Source: Clostridia bacterium
GTDB taxonomy: Bacteria > Bacillota > Clostridia > Oscillospirales > CAG-272
DNA length: 44,420 nt
Assembly: GCA_017540175.1 (NCBI GenBank)
Contig: JAFYBN010000052.1
Coordinates: 1-44,420, forward strand
Reading direction: 5' to 3'
Positions 32,964 to 40,813 of the stretch are shown here, in pieces. The notes beneath the pieces are model-generated. The model made no database searches. It was not told the origin of the DNA and worked only from the letters and a program-made list of their open reading frames with translations. The translations under genes were made by a program, and so were the position numbers. The number at the start of each line of letters is the position of its first letter. Position 1 is the stretch's first letter.

Positions 32964-33520
32964 ACGATAATCCCCTCCTTCGCAAGCCGCGCCGCGAGTT
33001 TGTCCCGCGTGCGCTTGAGCATCATTTTGACCCGGCTCTCGCCGAAGCCGTACCGTTCGGCAATCGCCGCCACGGAATCAAAATACCAGTACCGGCGCAG
33101 GAAAACCCGTCTCTCGTCGGCGGGCAGGGTTTCGAGAAACATGTCGATGATCCGCGTAAGCTCCTGTGCCTCGAGCGCGTCGTCGATGTGCCCGTCGGAG
33201 GGGACGCACTCGTCCAACTCCTCCAGCGACAAATCGACCGCGCCGCCCCCGCGCTTCTCCCGGTTTTGATCCCGCCGTTTTTTAAGCGCGAGACGCCGGG
33301 CGATCTTGCCGAGAAAGGTGCGGAGATTTTCGGGACGGTGGGGCGGGATCGCGTTCCACGCGGCGAGCAGCGCGTCGTTGACGCATTCCCCGGCGTCCTC
33401 ACGGCTGGAGAGGATGCGCTCGGCGATCGCGCCGCAGTACGCGCCGTATTTCTTTTCCGTCTCGGAAACCGCCGTTTCGTTTCGTTTGAAGAACAGCTCG
33501 ACGATCTGACTGTCTTCCAT
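32960..33520 (-). CDS. ECF RNA polymerase sigma factor
   Basis: 186-aa sigma-70 family protein. Region 2 includes YGAYCGAIAERILSSREDAGECVNDALLAAWNAIPP; region 4 is the HTH SVAAIAERYGFGESRVKMMLKRTRDKLAARL at the C-terminus. ATG 33520 has a perfect AAAGGAGGT seven bases away; an in-frame GTG/ATG-type extension to 33565 spans a palindrome and lacks an SD. It is the first gene of an operon with the membrane anti-sigma-like protein, so activity is probably set by an envelope signal. Confidence 0.9.
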   Translation of the reverse strand: MEDSQIVELFFKRNETAVSETEKKYGAYCGAIAERILSSREDAGECVNDALLAAWNAIPPHRPENLRTFLGKIARRLALKKRRDQNREKRGGGAVDLSLEELDECVPSDGHIDDALEAQELTRIIDMFLETLPADERRVFLRRYWYFDSVAAIAERYGFGESRVKMMLKRTRDKLAARLAKEGIIV

Positions 33521-33543
33521 GCCGATACCTCCTTTGAATGGAA

Positions 33544-33557
33544 TGAAGGGCCCTTCA
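33544..33557. promoter_or_regulatory. Perfect palindrome upstream of the ECF sigma gene
   Basis: TGAAGGGCCCTTCA is a perfect 14-base palindrome 23 bases before the sigma start codon. No SigA promoter is obvious, so it could be an operator or part of an ECF promoter leader. Confidence 0.4.
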
Positions 33558-33691
33558 CCGATCAACTTCCCGTTTTCCGCCGCGGGTCACGGAATTTCGG
33601 GATTTTTCCGAAAAAACCCGCCTCGGCGCGGATTCGGAGCGGTTTTTCCCCCGTACGGGGATGAAAACCATGCCGTTCTTCCCCGAACCGG

Positions 33692-33720
33692 TGGACAAGC
33701 GCGGCGCGGCGTGGTATAAT
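33692..33720 (+). promoter_or_regulatory. Promoter of the GH51 gene
   Basis: TGGACA (33692-33697), 17-bp spacer ending TGG, TATAAT (33715-33720); extended -10. Confidence 0.8.
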
Positions 33721-33782
33721 GAAGAAAACCTCCCGCCGCTCTCGGAGCTTGAGGGGAGATATGCGAACAGGAGAGATCACCC

Positions 33783-35282
33783 ATGAAAATCACCGTGAAC
33801 CCGAAACAGACGGTCGGGCAGGCGGACCCGATGCTGTACGGACATTTTTTGGAGCATTTTCACCGCCAGATCTACGGGGGCGTCTACGATCCCGCATCCC
33901 GCTTCGCCGATGAGGACGGCTTCCGCTCCGACGTGATCGAAGCGCTGAGGCGGATCAAAACGCCCATCATCCGCTGGCCCGGCGGCTGCTACGTTTCGGC
34001 GTACGACTGGAAAAAGGGCGTGGGGAAGGAGAGGGTCCCCGCCTTCGACAAGGCATGGCGCGTGGAGGAATCCCACCGCTTCGGCACGGACGAGTTCGTG
34101 AAGCTCTGCCGCAAAATCGGCTGCGAGCCTTATATCTGTACCAACGCGGGCACCGGCTCGGCGGAGGACATGAGCGACTGGGTGGAATACTGCAATCTCC
34201 GCGACATGGGTGTATGGGCAAAAAAGAGGATCGTGAACGGCTTCCCCGAGCCCCACGGCGTGCGCTATTGGAGCATCGGAAACGAAAACTGGGGCGGGCA
34301 TGAGATCGGCGCGAAGGACGCCGACGAATGGGGCCGCCTCGTGCGGGAATCCGCGAAGATGATGCTCCGCGTCGACCCGACCCTCGAGCTTTCCGCGGCG
34401 TCCATCCCGGACCTCGACTGGAATCTCCATCTTCTCCGCTCGGCGGGCGCGTACCTCGATTGGATCTCCATCCACGGCTACTGGGGCAACACGAGGGACG
34501 GGCTTTATCCGGACGATTACGATACGGTCATGAAGCGCACCGGCGGGGATATCGGCGGCTCGATCGACCGCGTCCGCGCCTACCTCACCGCGCTGGGGCT
34601 CGAGAAAAAGATCAAAATCGCCTTCGACGAGTGGAATCTCAGAGGCTGGTACCACCCGAACTTCATCGACTCGTGGAACCGCAGTGCCTACCGCGGGGAG
34701 GACGAGGCCTTCTACCGCGACAAGGTGCTCGGCGAGCGGAACAAGAACGACATCAACTCACTCTATACGATGGCGGACGCGGTGTTCTCGGGATGCTTCC
34801 TCAACACCTGCCTGAGAAACTGCGACCTCGTGAAAATGGCGTGCTTCTCGCCCGTCGTCAACACGCGCGGCGCGATTTTCACCCACGCGGACGGCATCGT
34901 CCTGCGGCCGCAGTATTTCGTCTTCGAGCTGTACGCGAATCTGCTCGGGGATACGGTGTTCGAGCCGTGGACGGACGACATGCCCGCCCTGCGTACCGGG
35001 GACCGCGCGGTGGACGCGGCGGACGTCGTCGTGACGGGGAAGGGCGACGGTTACGCGCTTGCCGCCGTGAACAAGGATCCCGAGAATCCCTTCGCGTTCG
35101 ATTTTTCCGTCCTCGGCGGCGCGTGCCGCGAAATGCGGATCCACACCGTGAACGGACCCTCGCCGGATTCGTACAACGATATCGGCAGGGAAGAGGTCGG
35201 GATCACCGCCTCCGAATGGCTCCCGTTTGAAGGGAAAATCACCCTGCCGCCGCATTCCGTGAACGTGGTCGAGATCAAATAA
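33783..35282 (+). CDS. Alpha-L-arabinofuranosidase, GH51
   Basis: 499-aa cytoplasmic enzyme (no signal peptide) that removes terminal alpha-L-arabinofuranosyl units from arabinan or arabinoxylan oligosaccharides. The GH51 landmarks are present: MLYGHFLEH, RWPGGCYVSAYDW, acid/base Glu168 in SIGNENWG and nucleophile Glu283 in AFDEWN. A C-terminal beta domain ends the protein at the usual length (about 500). It is encoded alone with its own promoter, and AGGAG is nine bases upstream of ATG. Typical substrates are imported oligosaccharides. Confidence 0.93.
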   Translation: MKITVNPKQTVGQADPMLYGHFLEHFHRQIYGGVYDPASRFADEDGFRSDVIEALRRIKTPIIRWPGGCYVSAYDWKKGVGKERVPAFDKAWRVEESHRFGTDEFVKLCRKIGCEPYICTNAGTGSAEDMSDWVEYCNLRDMGVWAKKRIVNGFPEPHGVRYWSIGNENWGGHEIGAKDADEWGRLVRESAKMMLRVDPTLELSAASIPDLDWNLHLLRSAGAYLDWISIHGYWGNTRDGLYPDDYDTVMKRTGGDIGGSIDRVRAYLTALGLEKKIKIAFDEWNLRGWYHPNFIDSWNRSAYRGEDEAFYRDKVLGERNKNDINSLYTMADAVFSGCFLNTCLRNCDLVKMACFSPVVNTRGAIFTHADGIVLRPQYFVFELYANLLGDTVFEPWTDDMPALRTGDRAVDAADVVVTGKGDGYALAAVNKDPENPFAFDFSVLGGACREMRIHTVNGPSPDSYNDIGREEVGITASEWLPFEGKITLPPHSVNVVEIK

Positions 35283-35322
35283 TTAAACGAAACAAAGAAA
35301 AGCGATGCGTATCCGGCAAACC

Positions 35323-35364
35323 GTGAACCGCAGTTCACCGTGAACCGCAGTTCACCGTGAACCG
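35323..35364. repeat. Tandem 17-bp palindromic repeat downstream of GH51
   Basis: GTGAACCGCAGTTCACC occurs twice in direct tandem (35323-35339, 35340-35356), then a partial third copy (35357-35364). Each copy is a hairpin (GTGAAC/GTTCAC) and the junctions form a second palindrome. TTTTTT follows at 35376 on the plus strand, so the region may end GH51 transcription. Confidence 0.7.
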
Positions 35365-35386
35365 GCGCGCACCGCTTTTTTCGTTC

Positions 35387-36340
35387 TCATTCCGGTTTTA
35401 CGGCCGTTTCCGAAAGCTTCTCCCCGCGCAGCGCCCGAAAACGCTCGCGCGTCGCGCGGATCAGCGCCTCGTCCTCTTCGGAAAACTTCTTATACTGATC
35501 GAAGCTGCGGTATACGCGCTTTCTTTTCTCGCCGGAGAGGGCTTCGAAAACGATCCGGAATTCCCACGGATGGTAGTCGCAGGCGAAATCGTCTCCCGCA
35601 CCGCGGTCGGCAAGGGACGCGACCTTGTTTTCGAGCAGAAACGCTTCGAATTCCGCCTCTTCTTCCGAGCCGACCGCATAGACCGTCACGACCGTCGGCG
35701 CGTCAAAGCTTTCGCGGTCTTCGCAGACGAGCGTCCACGCGCCATCCGCGTCCTTTGCGAGCCTCTCGCAGTGCCGCGCGCCGCGCATGTCGCTGTATCC
35801 GGGGCTGTACGTGAATTCAGAGAGGGTCACGCCTCCCCTTCCTTTTCCCGACGCCTCGTGCTCACGCTCATCCCCGTCGGACGCGATCTGCGGGGATTTT
35901 TCGAGGAGCGCGCGCAGCCCGTCCCTGAACTCCCGGTAATGCCGCGGAAAGCTCTGCGAGCCGTTCGCCTCGATCTTCCTGCCGCCGTTCACGGACGCTT
36001 TGAGCGAGAACATCTCCCCGTCCTTCACGCCCCGCGGATGCTTCCCGTGAAACCCGTCCCACGAAAGCAGACGGCACCTGTTCATGAGTTCCAGCGCATC
36101 TTCGCCGGAGCAGGCGGTGCGCTTTTCGAGCCTGCGGACCGCTTCGCCGTCCCGATATTCGATGGCGTATGCGGAGACCTGTGCGTGATCCGGAAGCATG
36201 ACGAGCTCGTAATCGACCGCATGGCGCATCCCGCTTACGTGAAGCGTAACAGATTCAAAGGACCGAACGCGCCCCCGGAGCCTGTCCCTGAGCAAGCCGA
36301 AGATCCCCCCGCGGCCGTCGTTTGACGAAACTTTTTTCAT
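35387..36340 (-). CDS. Conserved hypothetical cytoplasmic protein with two related halves
   Basis: 317 aa, no signal peptide or membrane segment. I do not recognise a domain. The N-terminal half (about 25-150; VTLHVSGMRHAVDYELVM...FSLKASVNGGRKIEANGSQSFP) and the C-terminal half (about 165-290; VTLSEFTYSPGYSDMRGARHCERL...WEFRIVFEALSG) look like two versions of one beta-rich fold joined by an acidic linker. ATG 36340 is preferred to an upstream TTG because it has GGGGGAAA nine bases upstream. It is probably the third gene of the VanX-like operon; gap of 101 bases to the glycosidase-like gene. Confidence 0.65.
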   Translation of the reverse strand: MKKVSSNDGRGGIFGLLRDRLRGRVRSFESVTLHVSGMRHAVDYELVMLPDHAQVSAYAIEYRDGEAVRRLEKRTACSGEDALELMNRCRLLSWDGFHGKHPRGVKDGEMFSLKASVNGGRKIEANGSQSFPRHYREFRDGLRALLEKSPQIASDGDEREHEASGKGRGGVTLSEFTYSPGYSDMRGARHCERLAKDADGAWTLVCEDRESFDAPTVVTVYAVGSEEEAEFEAFLLENKVASLADRGAGDDFACDYHPWEFRIVFEALSGEKRKRVYRSFDQYKKFSEEDEALIRATRERFRALRGEKLSETAVKPE

Positions 36341-36441
36341 TTCCTGTTTCCCCCTTTCCCTCAAACCGCCCGTTTTTTGAAGTTTCTTGCCGCACAGCTT
36401 GCTGTGCAGGGCTTCATTTCAAAGAAGCCGCGTACCCCTTT

Positions 36442-38343
36442 TCACCCGAGACCCCGGTCCCCCGCAAGAAATTCCGGCATCATCATGCCCATGAGGATCT
36501 CCGCGTTCGTCCACCCGGATTCGCTCGCGTATGCCGCCCAGCCCACGTCGTGCGGACAGCCGTACGCCTCGCCGAGCTCCATGTCGAACGCGCGGCACCA
36601 AGTCCCGTCGAGCTTCGGGTCGGCGGCGGACACCTGCGCGCGGATGAGGAATTTCACGACGTCCTTCCAGAGCAGCCGGTATTTCTCGTCCCCGGTCACA
36701 TGGTACGCCCAGGCGAAGCCCACGGGCAGCCAGTTCGTCGAATAGAGCAGGTCGGCGACCGGATCTCCGTTTTCCGTCAGCAGCGAGCATTCCCCCTGCG
36801 ATTCCCGCGAGCAGGACGCCTTGTACCCGGTGTCCCATTCCGCGTATCCCCCGGAGGGATGCCGCCGCGCGAGCAGGTCGTTTGTCACGTGCTCGAGCAT
36901 GTCGAGGTGCTTCTTCTCCCCGGTCGCGCCGTACAGCGCGGCAAGCGGGAGGATGAGACGGCACTGCTCCTCGGTTTCGCTTTGTTCCCGGCGCGTGTCG
37001 GGATAGAGCGCCATCATCGTCTCGAGTCCCCGCCTGCCGACGTCGAGATAGACCGGATTCCCGCAGCACCTGTACGCGAGCAGAAGCGCCGCGTGGTAAT
37101 ACGCGTTGTAATGCGCGCTGGGGTGTCCGTGCTCGGCATCTTTGAGCGCGCGGATGCCGTCCGCGTTCAGATTCGGCGCGTCGGTGCGCGCAACGCGGCA
37201 GCCGTCCTTCGCCGTGGTTTTCACGAGAAAATCGAGCGCACGGCACACGGAGGCAAAGCGCTCGCCCCGGTCTCCCGTTTTGAGGCAGTCGTACAGAATG
37301 GGGAGCACGGCGCGGGCGGCGTCGTCCTGATAGCAGACCTGCCACGCCGTGTCCGTCCAGCGGAGCATTCCGTCGAAGAGCCCGCCCCTCACCTGCATCG
37401 GGCCGAGCACGAAGCTCTCGAGCGCGTCGGCGATCTCGTCGGCACCCCGGTCGTTCCGGGTCGCGCCGTACAGGCGGAAGGCTCCCCCCGCCTCGCCCGT
37501 GCAGTCGGTGCGGACGCTGTCCGCGGTCGCCTGCACGCCCTCGGGGTCGACGTTGTGGCGCAGACCCTCGCGGATGCCGCCGTGCCCGCCGTCGACCAGA
37601 TAGGTTTTCAGAGAACGCATGCCCCGCTCCACGGCGTCCTTCCGAAGCGCCTCGAAAACGGCGTCGTCGTCGAGATCGCCCGGCGCGCCGTGGCGCACCG
37701 CAGGCTCGGGGAAGCGGGTTGGTTCGGAGCCGGTGATCCAGCGGGCGACATAGGCGATGAGCTTTTGCCACGCGGCTCGCGGGGCGAAGCGGGCCTGCGC
37801 GAAATTGTGCAGCCGGAACGAGGTCATCATCATGTTGTCCCCGAGCGTCCACAGCCCGGGCTGGCCGTCGCGGAGCAGCTCGTCCCGCGCCGCATCGACG
37901 TGCCGGTGCGCGATGATGTGTTCCTTGTAGACGAGGAGGTGCTTCATCCCCGGGACCGGATACCACGGCCGCGAGGCGAAATTGCCCTCGTCGTCGAGCA
38001 AGTCTCCCGTCTCAAGACCCGGGATCGATGCCTCCCCTTCCTCCGCGGGCTGAACGACGATCAGGCGCTTGCGCGTCGTGGAAGCGGGAGCGGCGGAATA
38101 AATGCCGTCCCAGCTTTCGAGCGCCTCGGCGAAGATGCGCTTTCCCTTCGCGCTCTCCTCCTCGAGCCGCACGCGCAGGCGCGGGTCGAGCACCTTGCCG
38201 AAGCAAAACATGCAGATGACGTCGTATGCCGAGAGATCGGCGTGAAGCGCGGCGTCGAAGCTCATTCGTTCGACGCCCGCGCCGCAGCTTCTCAGAACTG
38301 ATTCGAAATCGCTGTCATAGTCGGCGAGAATCAGGCATTTCAT
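36442..38343 (-). CDS. Six-hairpin glycosidase-like protein with N-terminal GATase-like domain
   Basis: 633-aa cytoplasmic protein. The N-terminal 200 residues (KCLILADYDSDFESVLRSCGAGVERM...YDVICMFCFG) resemble the GATase/ThuA-like fold of sugar-active proteins. The rest (about 215-630) has the pattern of an alpha/alpha toroid glycosidase with repeated hairpins (DTAWQVCYQDDAARAVLPIL; AHYNAYYHAALLLAYR; YAEWDTGY; STNWLPVGFAWAYHVTG). Family number and substrate cannot be assigned. SD AAAGGAG precedes ATG. It lies 61 bases behind the VanX-like gene and shares its promoter at 39097-39126. Confidence 0.7.
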   Translation of the reverse strand: MKCLILADYDSDFESVLRSCGAGVERMSFDAALHADLSAYDVICMFCFGKVLDPRLRVRLEEESAKGKRIFAEALESWDGIYSAAPASTTRKRLIVVQPAEEGEASIPGLETGDLLDDEGNFASRPWYPVPGMKHLLVYKEHIIAHRHVDAARDELLRDGQPGLWTLGDNMMMTSFRLHNFAQARFAPRAAWQKLIAYVARWITGSEPTRFPEPAVRHGAPGDLDDDAVFEALRKDAVERGMRSLKTYLVDGGHGGIREGLRHNVDPEGVQATADSVRTDCTGEAGGAFRLYGATRNDRGADEIADALESFVLGPMQVRGGLFDGMLRWTDTAWQVCYQDDAARAVLPILYDCLKTGDRGERFASVCRALDFLVKTTAKDGCRVARTDAPNLNADGIRALKDAEHGHPSAHYNAYYHAALLLAYRCCGNPVYLDVGRRGLETMMALYPDTRREQSETEEQCRLILPLAALYGATGEKKHLDMLEHVTNDLLARRHPSGGYAEWDTGYKASCSRESQGECSLLTENGDPVADLLYSTNWLPVGFAWAYHVTGDEKYRLLWKDVVKFLIRAQVSAADPKLDGTWCRAFDMELGEAYGCPHDVGWAAYASESGWTNAEILMGMMMPEFLAGDRGLG

Positions 38344-38404
38344 GGCGTTCTCCTTTCAGTGAGAAAACCGCGCTTCGTTCCTTTTCCGGGCGCGGGGATT
38401 TTGT

Positions 38405-39058
38405 TCATCGTTTCAGGTATTCCGCCGAGTTCGGAAACTCGAAATACACGTCCGGGTACGGCTCGTCCGCGAGGGCGAAGTGCCACCATTCGCAGTCGAT
38501 GGGAGCAAAGCCGTTTTTGACCATCGCGCTCTGAAGGATCATCCGGTTTTCGTACTGTTCGTCCGTGATCCCCCTGAAATCCGGGTGGGACCGTTCGCTG
38601 AACAGATCGAACGGACTTCCCATGTCAAGCTCCCGGCCGGACGCCATGTCGAAGAGGGTGAGGTCGACCGCGCTGCCGCGGCTGTGGCTGGACCGGCGGG
38701 CGATGTAGCCCTTCACGAAAAGCTCCTGCTTCTCGAGATCGGGATAGAAATACGGCTTCATGCGCAGATCGAGGTCTTCAATGCCCCACAGAACGAAGCT
38801 GCGGACGGCGCGCGCCGGCCGGTACGCATCGAAAACCTTGAGGCGGTAGCCGCGGACGTTCATTTCGGCGCTCACCGCTTTGAGCGCGCGCGCCGCCGCC
38901 TTCGTCAGAAGGGCGCAGGGCTCCTCGTACCCGTCGATGCGCTCTCCTATGAAATTGTAGGTGGAATAATACCGGATCTCCTGCAGAATGCCCGGCACAA
39001 AGTCCGCGAGCACGACGAACCCGGAGCTGTCCCACAGCATTTTTTCTTTATAGTCCAT
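38405..39058 (-). CDS. D-Ala-D-Ala dipeptidase, VanX/DdpX type (M15D)
   Basis: 217-aa zinc dipeptidase without signal peptide. The M15D set is intact: FDAYRPARA with R80, SSHSRGSAVDLTL with H125 and D132, and CEWWHF with E190 and H193. VanX hydrolyses D-Ala-D-Ala in the cytoplasm; related enzymes recycle the dipeptide or act on others. No vanH, vanA or vanRS is nearby, so a recycling or metabolic role is more likely than glycopeptide resistance. It is first in an apparent operon with the glycosidase-like protein. Confidence 0.88.
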   Translation of the reverse strand: MDYKEKMLWDSSGFVVLADFVPGILQEIRYYSTYNFIGERIDGYEEPCALLTKAAARALKAVSAEMNVRGYRLKVFDAYRPARAVRSFVLWGIEDLDLRMKPYFYPDLEKQELFVKGYIARRSSHSRGSAVDLTLFDMASGRELDMGSPFDLFSERSHPDFRGITDEQYENRMILQSAMVKNGFAPIDCEWWHFALADEPYPDVYFEFPNSAEYLKR

Positions 39059-39096
39059 GAAAACACCCCTTTCGGTCGAGGGTCTCTTTACTTCGG

Positions 39097-39126
39097 ATTA
39101 TACCACCATCCGGGGCGTTTTGTCAA
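39097..39126 (-). promoter_or_regulatory. Promoter of the VanX-like operon
   Basis: Minus strand TTGACA (39126-39121), 18-bp spacer ending TGG, TATAAT (39102-39097); extended -10. Divergent from the sulfatase promoter. Confidence 0.8.
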
Positions 39127-39210
39127 CGGGCATAGCCGCATTGTTCCGCGCCGCCGCTCCGATCGGGAGCGGAGCTGAAGGGAAAGAACGGCAATTTGCG
39201 CGCAAAAAGC

Positions 39211-39239
39211 TTGAATCCCGCGCGAAGCTGTGGTAAAAT
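39211..39239 (+). promoter_or_regulatory. Promoter of the sulfatase operon
   Basis: TTGAAT (39211-39216), 17-bp spacer ending TGG, TAAAAT (39234-39239). Confidence 0.7.
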
Positions 39240-39316
39240 GAAGAAAAGACGCTCACGCGACGCGGATCGGACGGTTCGCGAACACGCCGCCGGTCAGCCA
39301 CGGAAAGGATCATCCC

Positions 39317-40780
39317 ATGAAACAGCCGAATCTCGTTTTCATTCTGACAGACGATCAGGGGGCGTGGGCGCTCGGGCGCGAAACGCCCGAGATCATCACG
39401 CCGAACCTCGACAAAATGGCGGAGGAGGGCGTTTACTTCCGGAATTTCTTCTGCGCGTCCCCGGTCTGCTCGCCCGCGCGGTGCAGCATCGCCACGGGCA
39501 GGCTTCCCTCCGCGCACGGCGTTCACGACTGGCTCCGCGGCGGAAACGTCACGGGCGCGGCTCTGCCCGGAGAACTCGGCCGCGCGTACGCGGGCGACCA
39601 GGCTGTGGATTATCTCGCCGGGATGCCATCGTGCTTCGACGCTCTGCGGCAGGCGGGGTACCGCATGGGGCTCGTCGGCAAATGGCATATGGGGGACAGC
39701 CTGAGCCCCCGGGAGGGCTTTGACGAGTGGACGGTCCTGCTCGGCGGGGGCTGCGCGTACCGGCGCCCGGACGTCATGATCGACGGCAAGCCGCAGTACC
39801 TCGACGAATACGTGACCGATTTCTTCACGGACCGCGCGGTCCGCTTCATCGACAATCATCCGTCGGAGCCGTTCTCGCTCCATGTGCACTATACCGCGCC
39901 GCACACGCCGTGGGCGCACGATCAGCACCGCTCGGACATCCTTGCGCTCTATGACGACTGCCCGTTCGCCTGCCATCCCTTCCGTGAGCTCCACCCCGAT
40001 CAGGTGGCGACCTGTGAGGTCGGCGATACGGAGGAGAGGCGGAAATACCTGCTCAAGGGCTATTACGCGGCGATCACCGCCGTGGACGAGGGCGTCGGGC
40101 GGATCATGGAAGCTCTGCGGCGAAACGGGCTCGACGAAAACACCGTCGTCGTCTTCTCAGGGGACAACGGCATGAACCTCGGTCAGCACGGCGTCTGGGG
40201 CAAGGGGAACGGGACCTACCCGCAGAACATGTACGACTCCTCCGTCAAGGTGCCGTTCATGGTCTGGGGACCCGGATTTGTCCGGCAGGGCGCGGTCGTC
40301 GATAACCTCACGAGCCACCTCGATATCCTGCCCACCCTCAGGGACTGGCTCGGACAGGAAGCCGGGGACCCGGTCGAAAGCAAGCTCCCCGGCGAATCGT
40401 TCCTGAAAGAGCTGACCGAGGGCAGGGGAGAGGTTGACCGCCGCATCTGCATCCTCGACGAATACGGGCCCGTGCGCATGATCCGCTCGCGCAGATACAA
40501 ATACGTTCATGAGGGCGTGCGCGGCGGGCATCAGTTCTACGATCTCGAAAAAGACCCGGACGAGACGGTCAACCTCATCGCCGACCCGGCGTACGCGGGG
40601 GTCCGCGGCGAGATGGCGGCGGAGCTCGACGAGGCATTCTGCGATTATTCGCTCCCGGTGTTTGACGCCTCGAAGACCGCGCCGACCGGAAGCGGACAGA
40701 TGGGACCGATCACGGAGGAGAACCGGGACGTCTTTCACCCGCAGATCCTCTATTTCCGCGACGTCAAAAAAGAAAACTGA
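39317..40780 (+). CDS. Cytoplasmic arylsulfatase-family sulfatase (Cys type)
   Basis: 487-aa type I sulfatase. NLVFILTDDQG holds the metal-binding Asp pair, CSPAR (51-55) is the CxPxR formylglycine site with Cys51, and GKWHMG and VVFSGDNGMNLGQHG are the remaining active-site parts. It hydrolyses sulfate esters of sugars. Being Cys-type, it needs a maturase (anaerobic anSME in this kind of organism), which is not in the window. No signal peptide is present, so it should act on imported sulfated oligosaccharides. It is first in an operon with the FAD protein (33-base gap), with AAAGGA upstream of ATG. Confidence 0.92.
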   Translation: MKQPNLVFILTDDQGAWALGRETPEIITPNLDKMAEEGVYFRNFFCASPVCSPARCSIATGRLPSAHGVHDWLRGGNVTGAALPGELGRAYAGDQAVDYLAGMPSCFDALRQAGYRMGLVGKWHMGDSLSPREGFDEWTVLLGGGCAYRRPDVMIDGKPQYLDEYVTDFFTDRAVRFIDNHPSEPFSLHVHYTAPHTPWAHDQHRSDILALYDDCPFACHPFRELHPDQVATCEVGDTEERRKYLLKGYYAAITAVDEGVGRIMEALRRNGLDENTVVVFSGDNGMNLGQHGVWGKGNGTYPQNMYDSSVKVPFMVWGPGFVRQGAVVDNLTSHLDILPTLRDWLGQEAGDPVESKLPGESFLKELTEGRGEVDRRICILDEYGPVRMIRSRRYKYVHEGVRGGHQFYDLEKDPDETVNLIADPAYAGVRGEMAAELDEAFCDYSLPVFDASKTAPTGSGQMGPITEENRDVFHPQILYFRDVKKEN

Positions 40781-40813
40781 AGCAATCTCATAACCGTCAA
40801 AACGGAGGTGCTT

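Noticed and set aside
36391-36408. Hairpin GCACAG-CTTG-CTGTGC as a terminator after the glycosidase-like gene
   Set aside because: No T-run follows on either strand, so intrinsic termination is not supported.
38405-39058. Vancomycin-resistance cassette
   Set aside because: Only the VanX-type enzyme is present; no vanH, vanA/B ligase or vanRS lies in the window.
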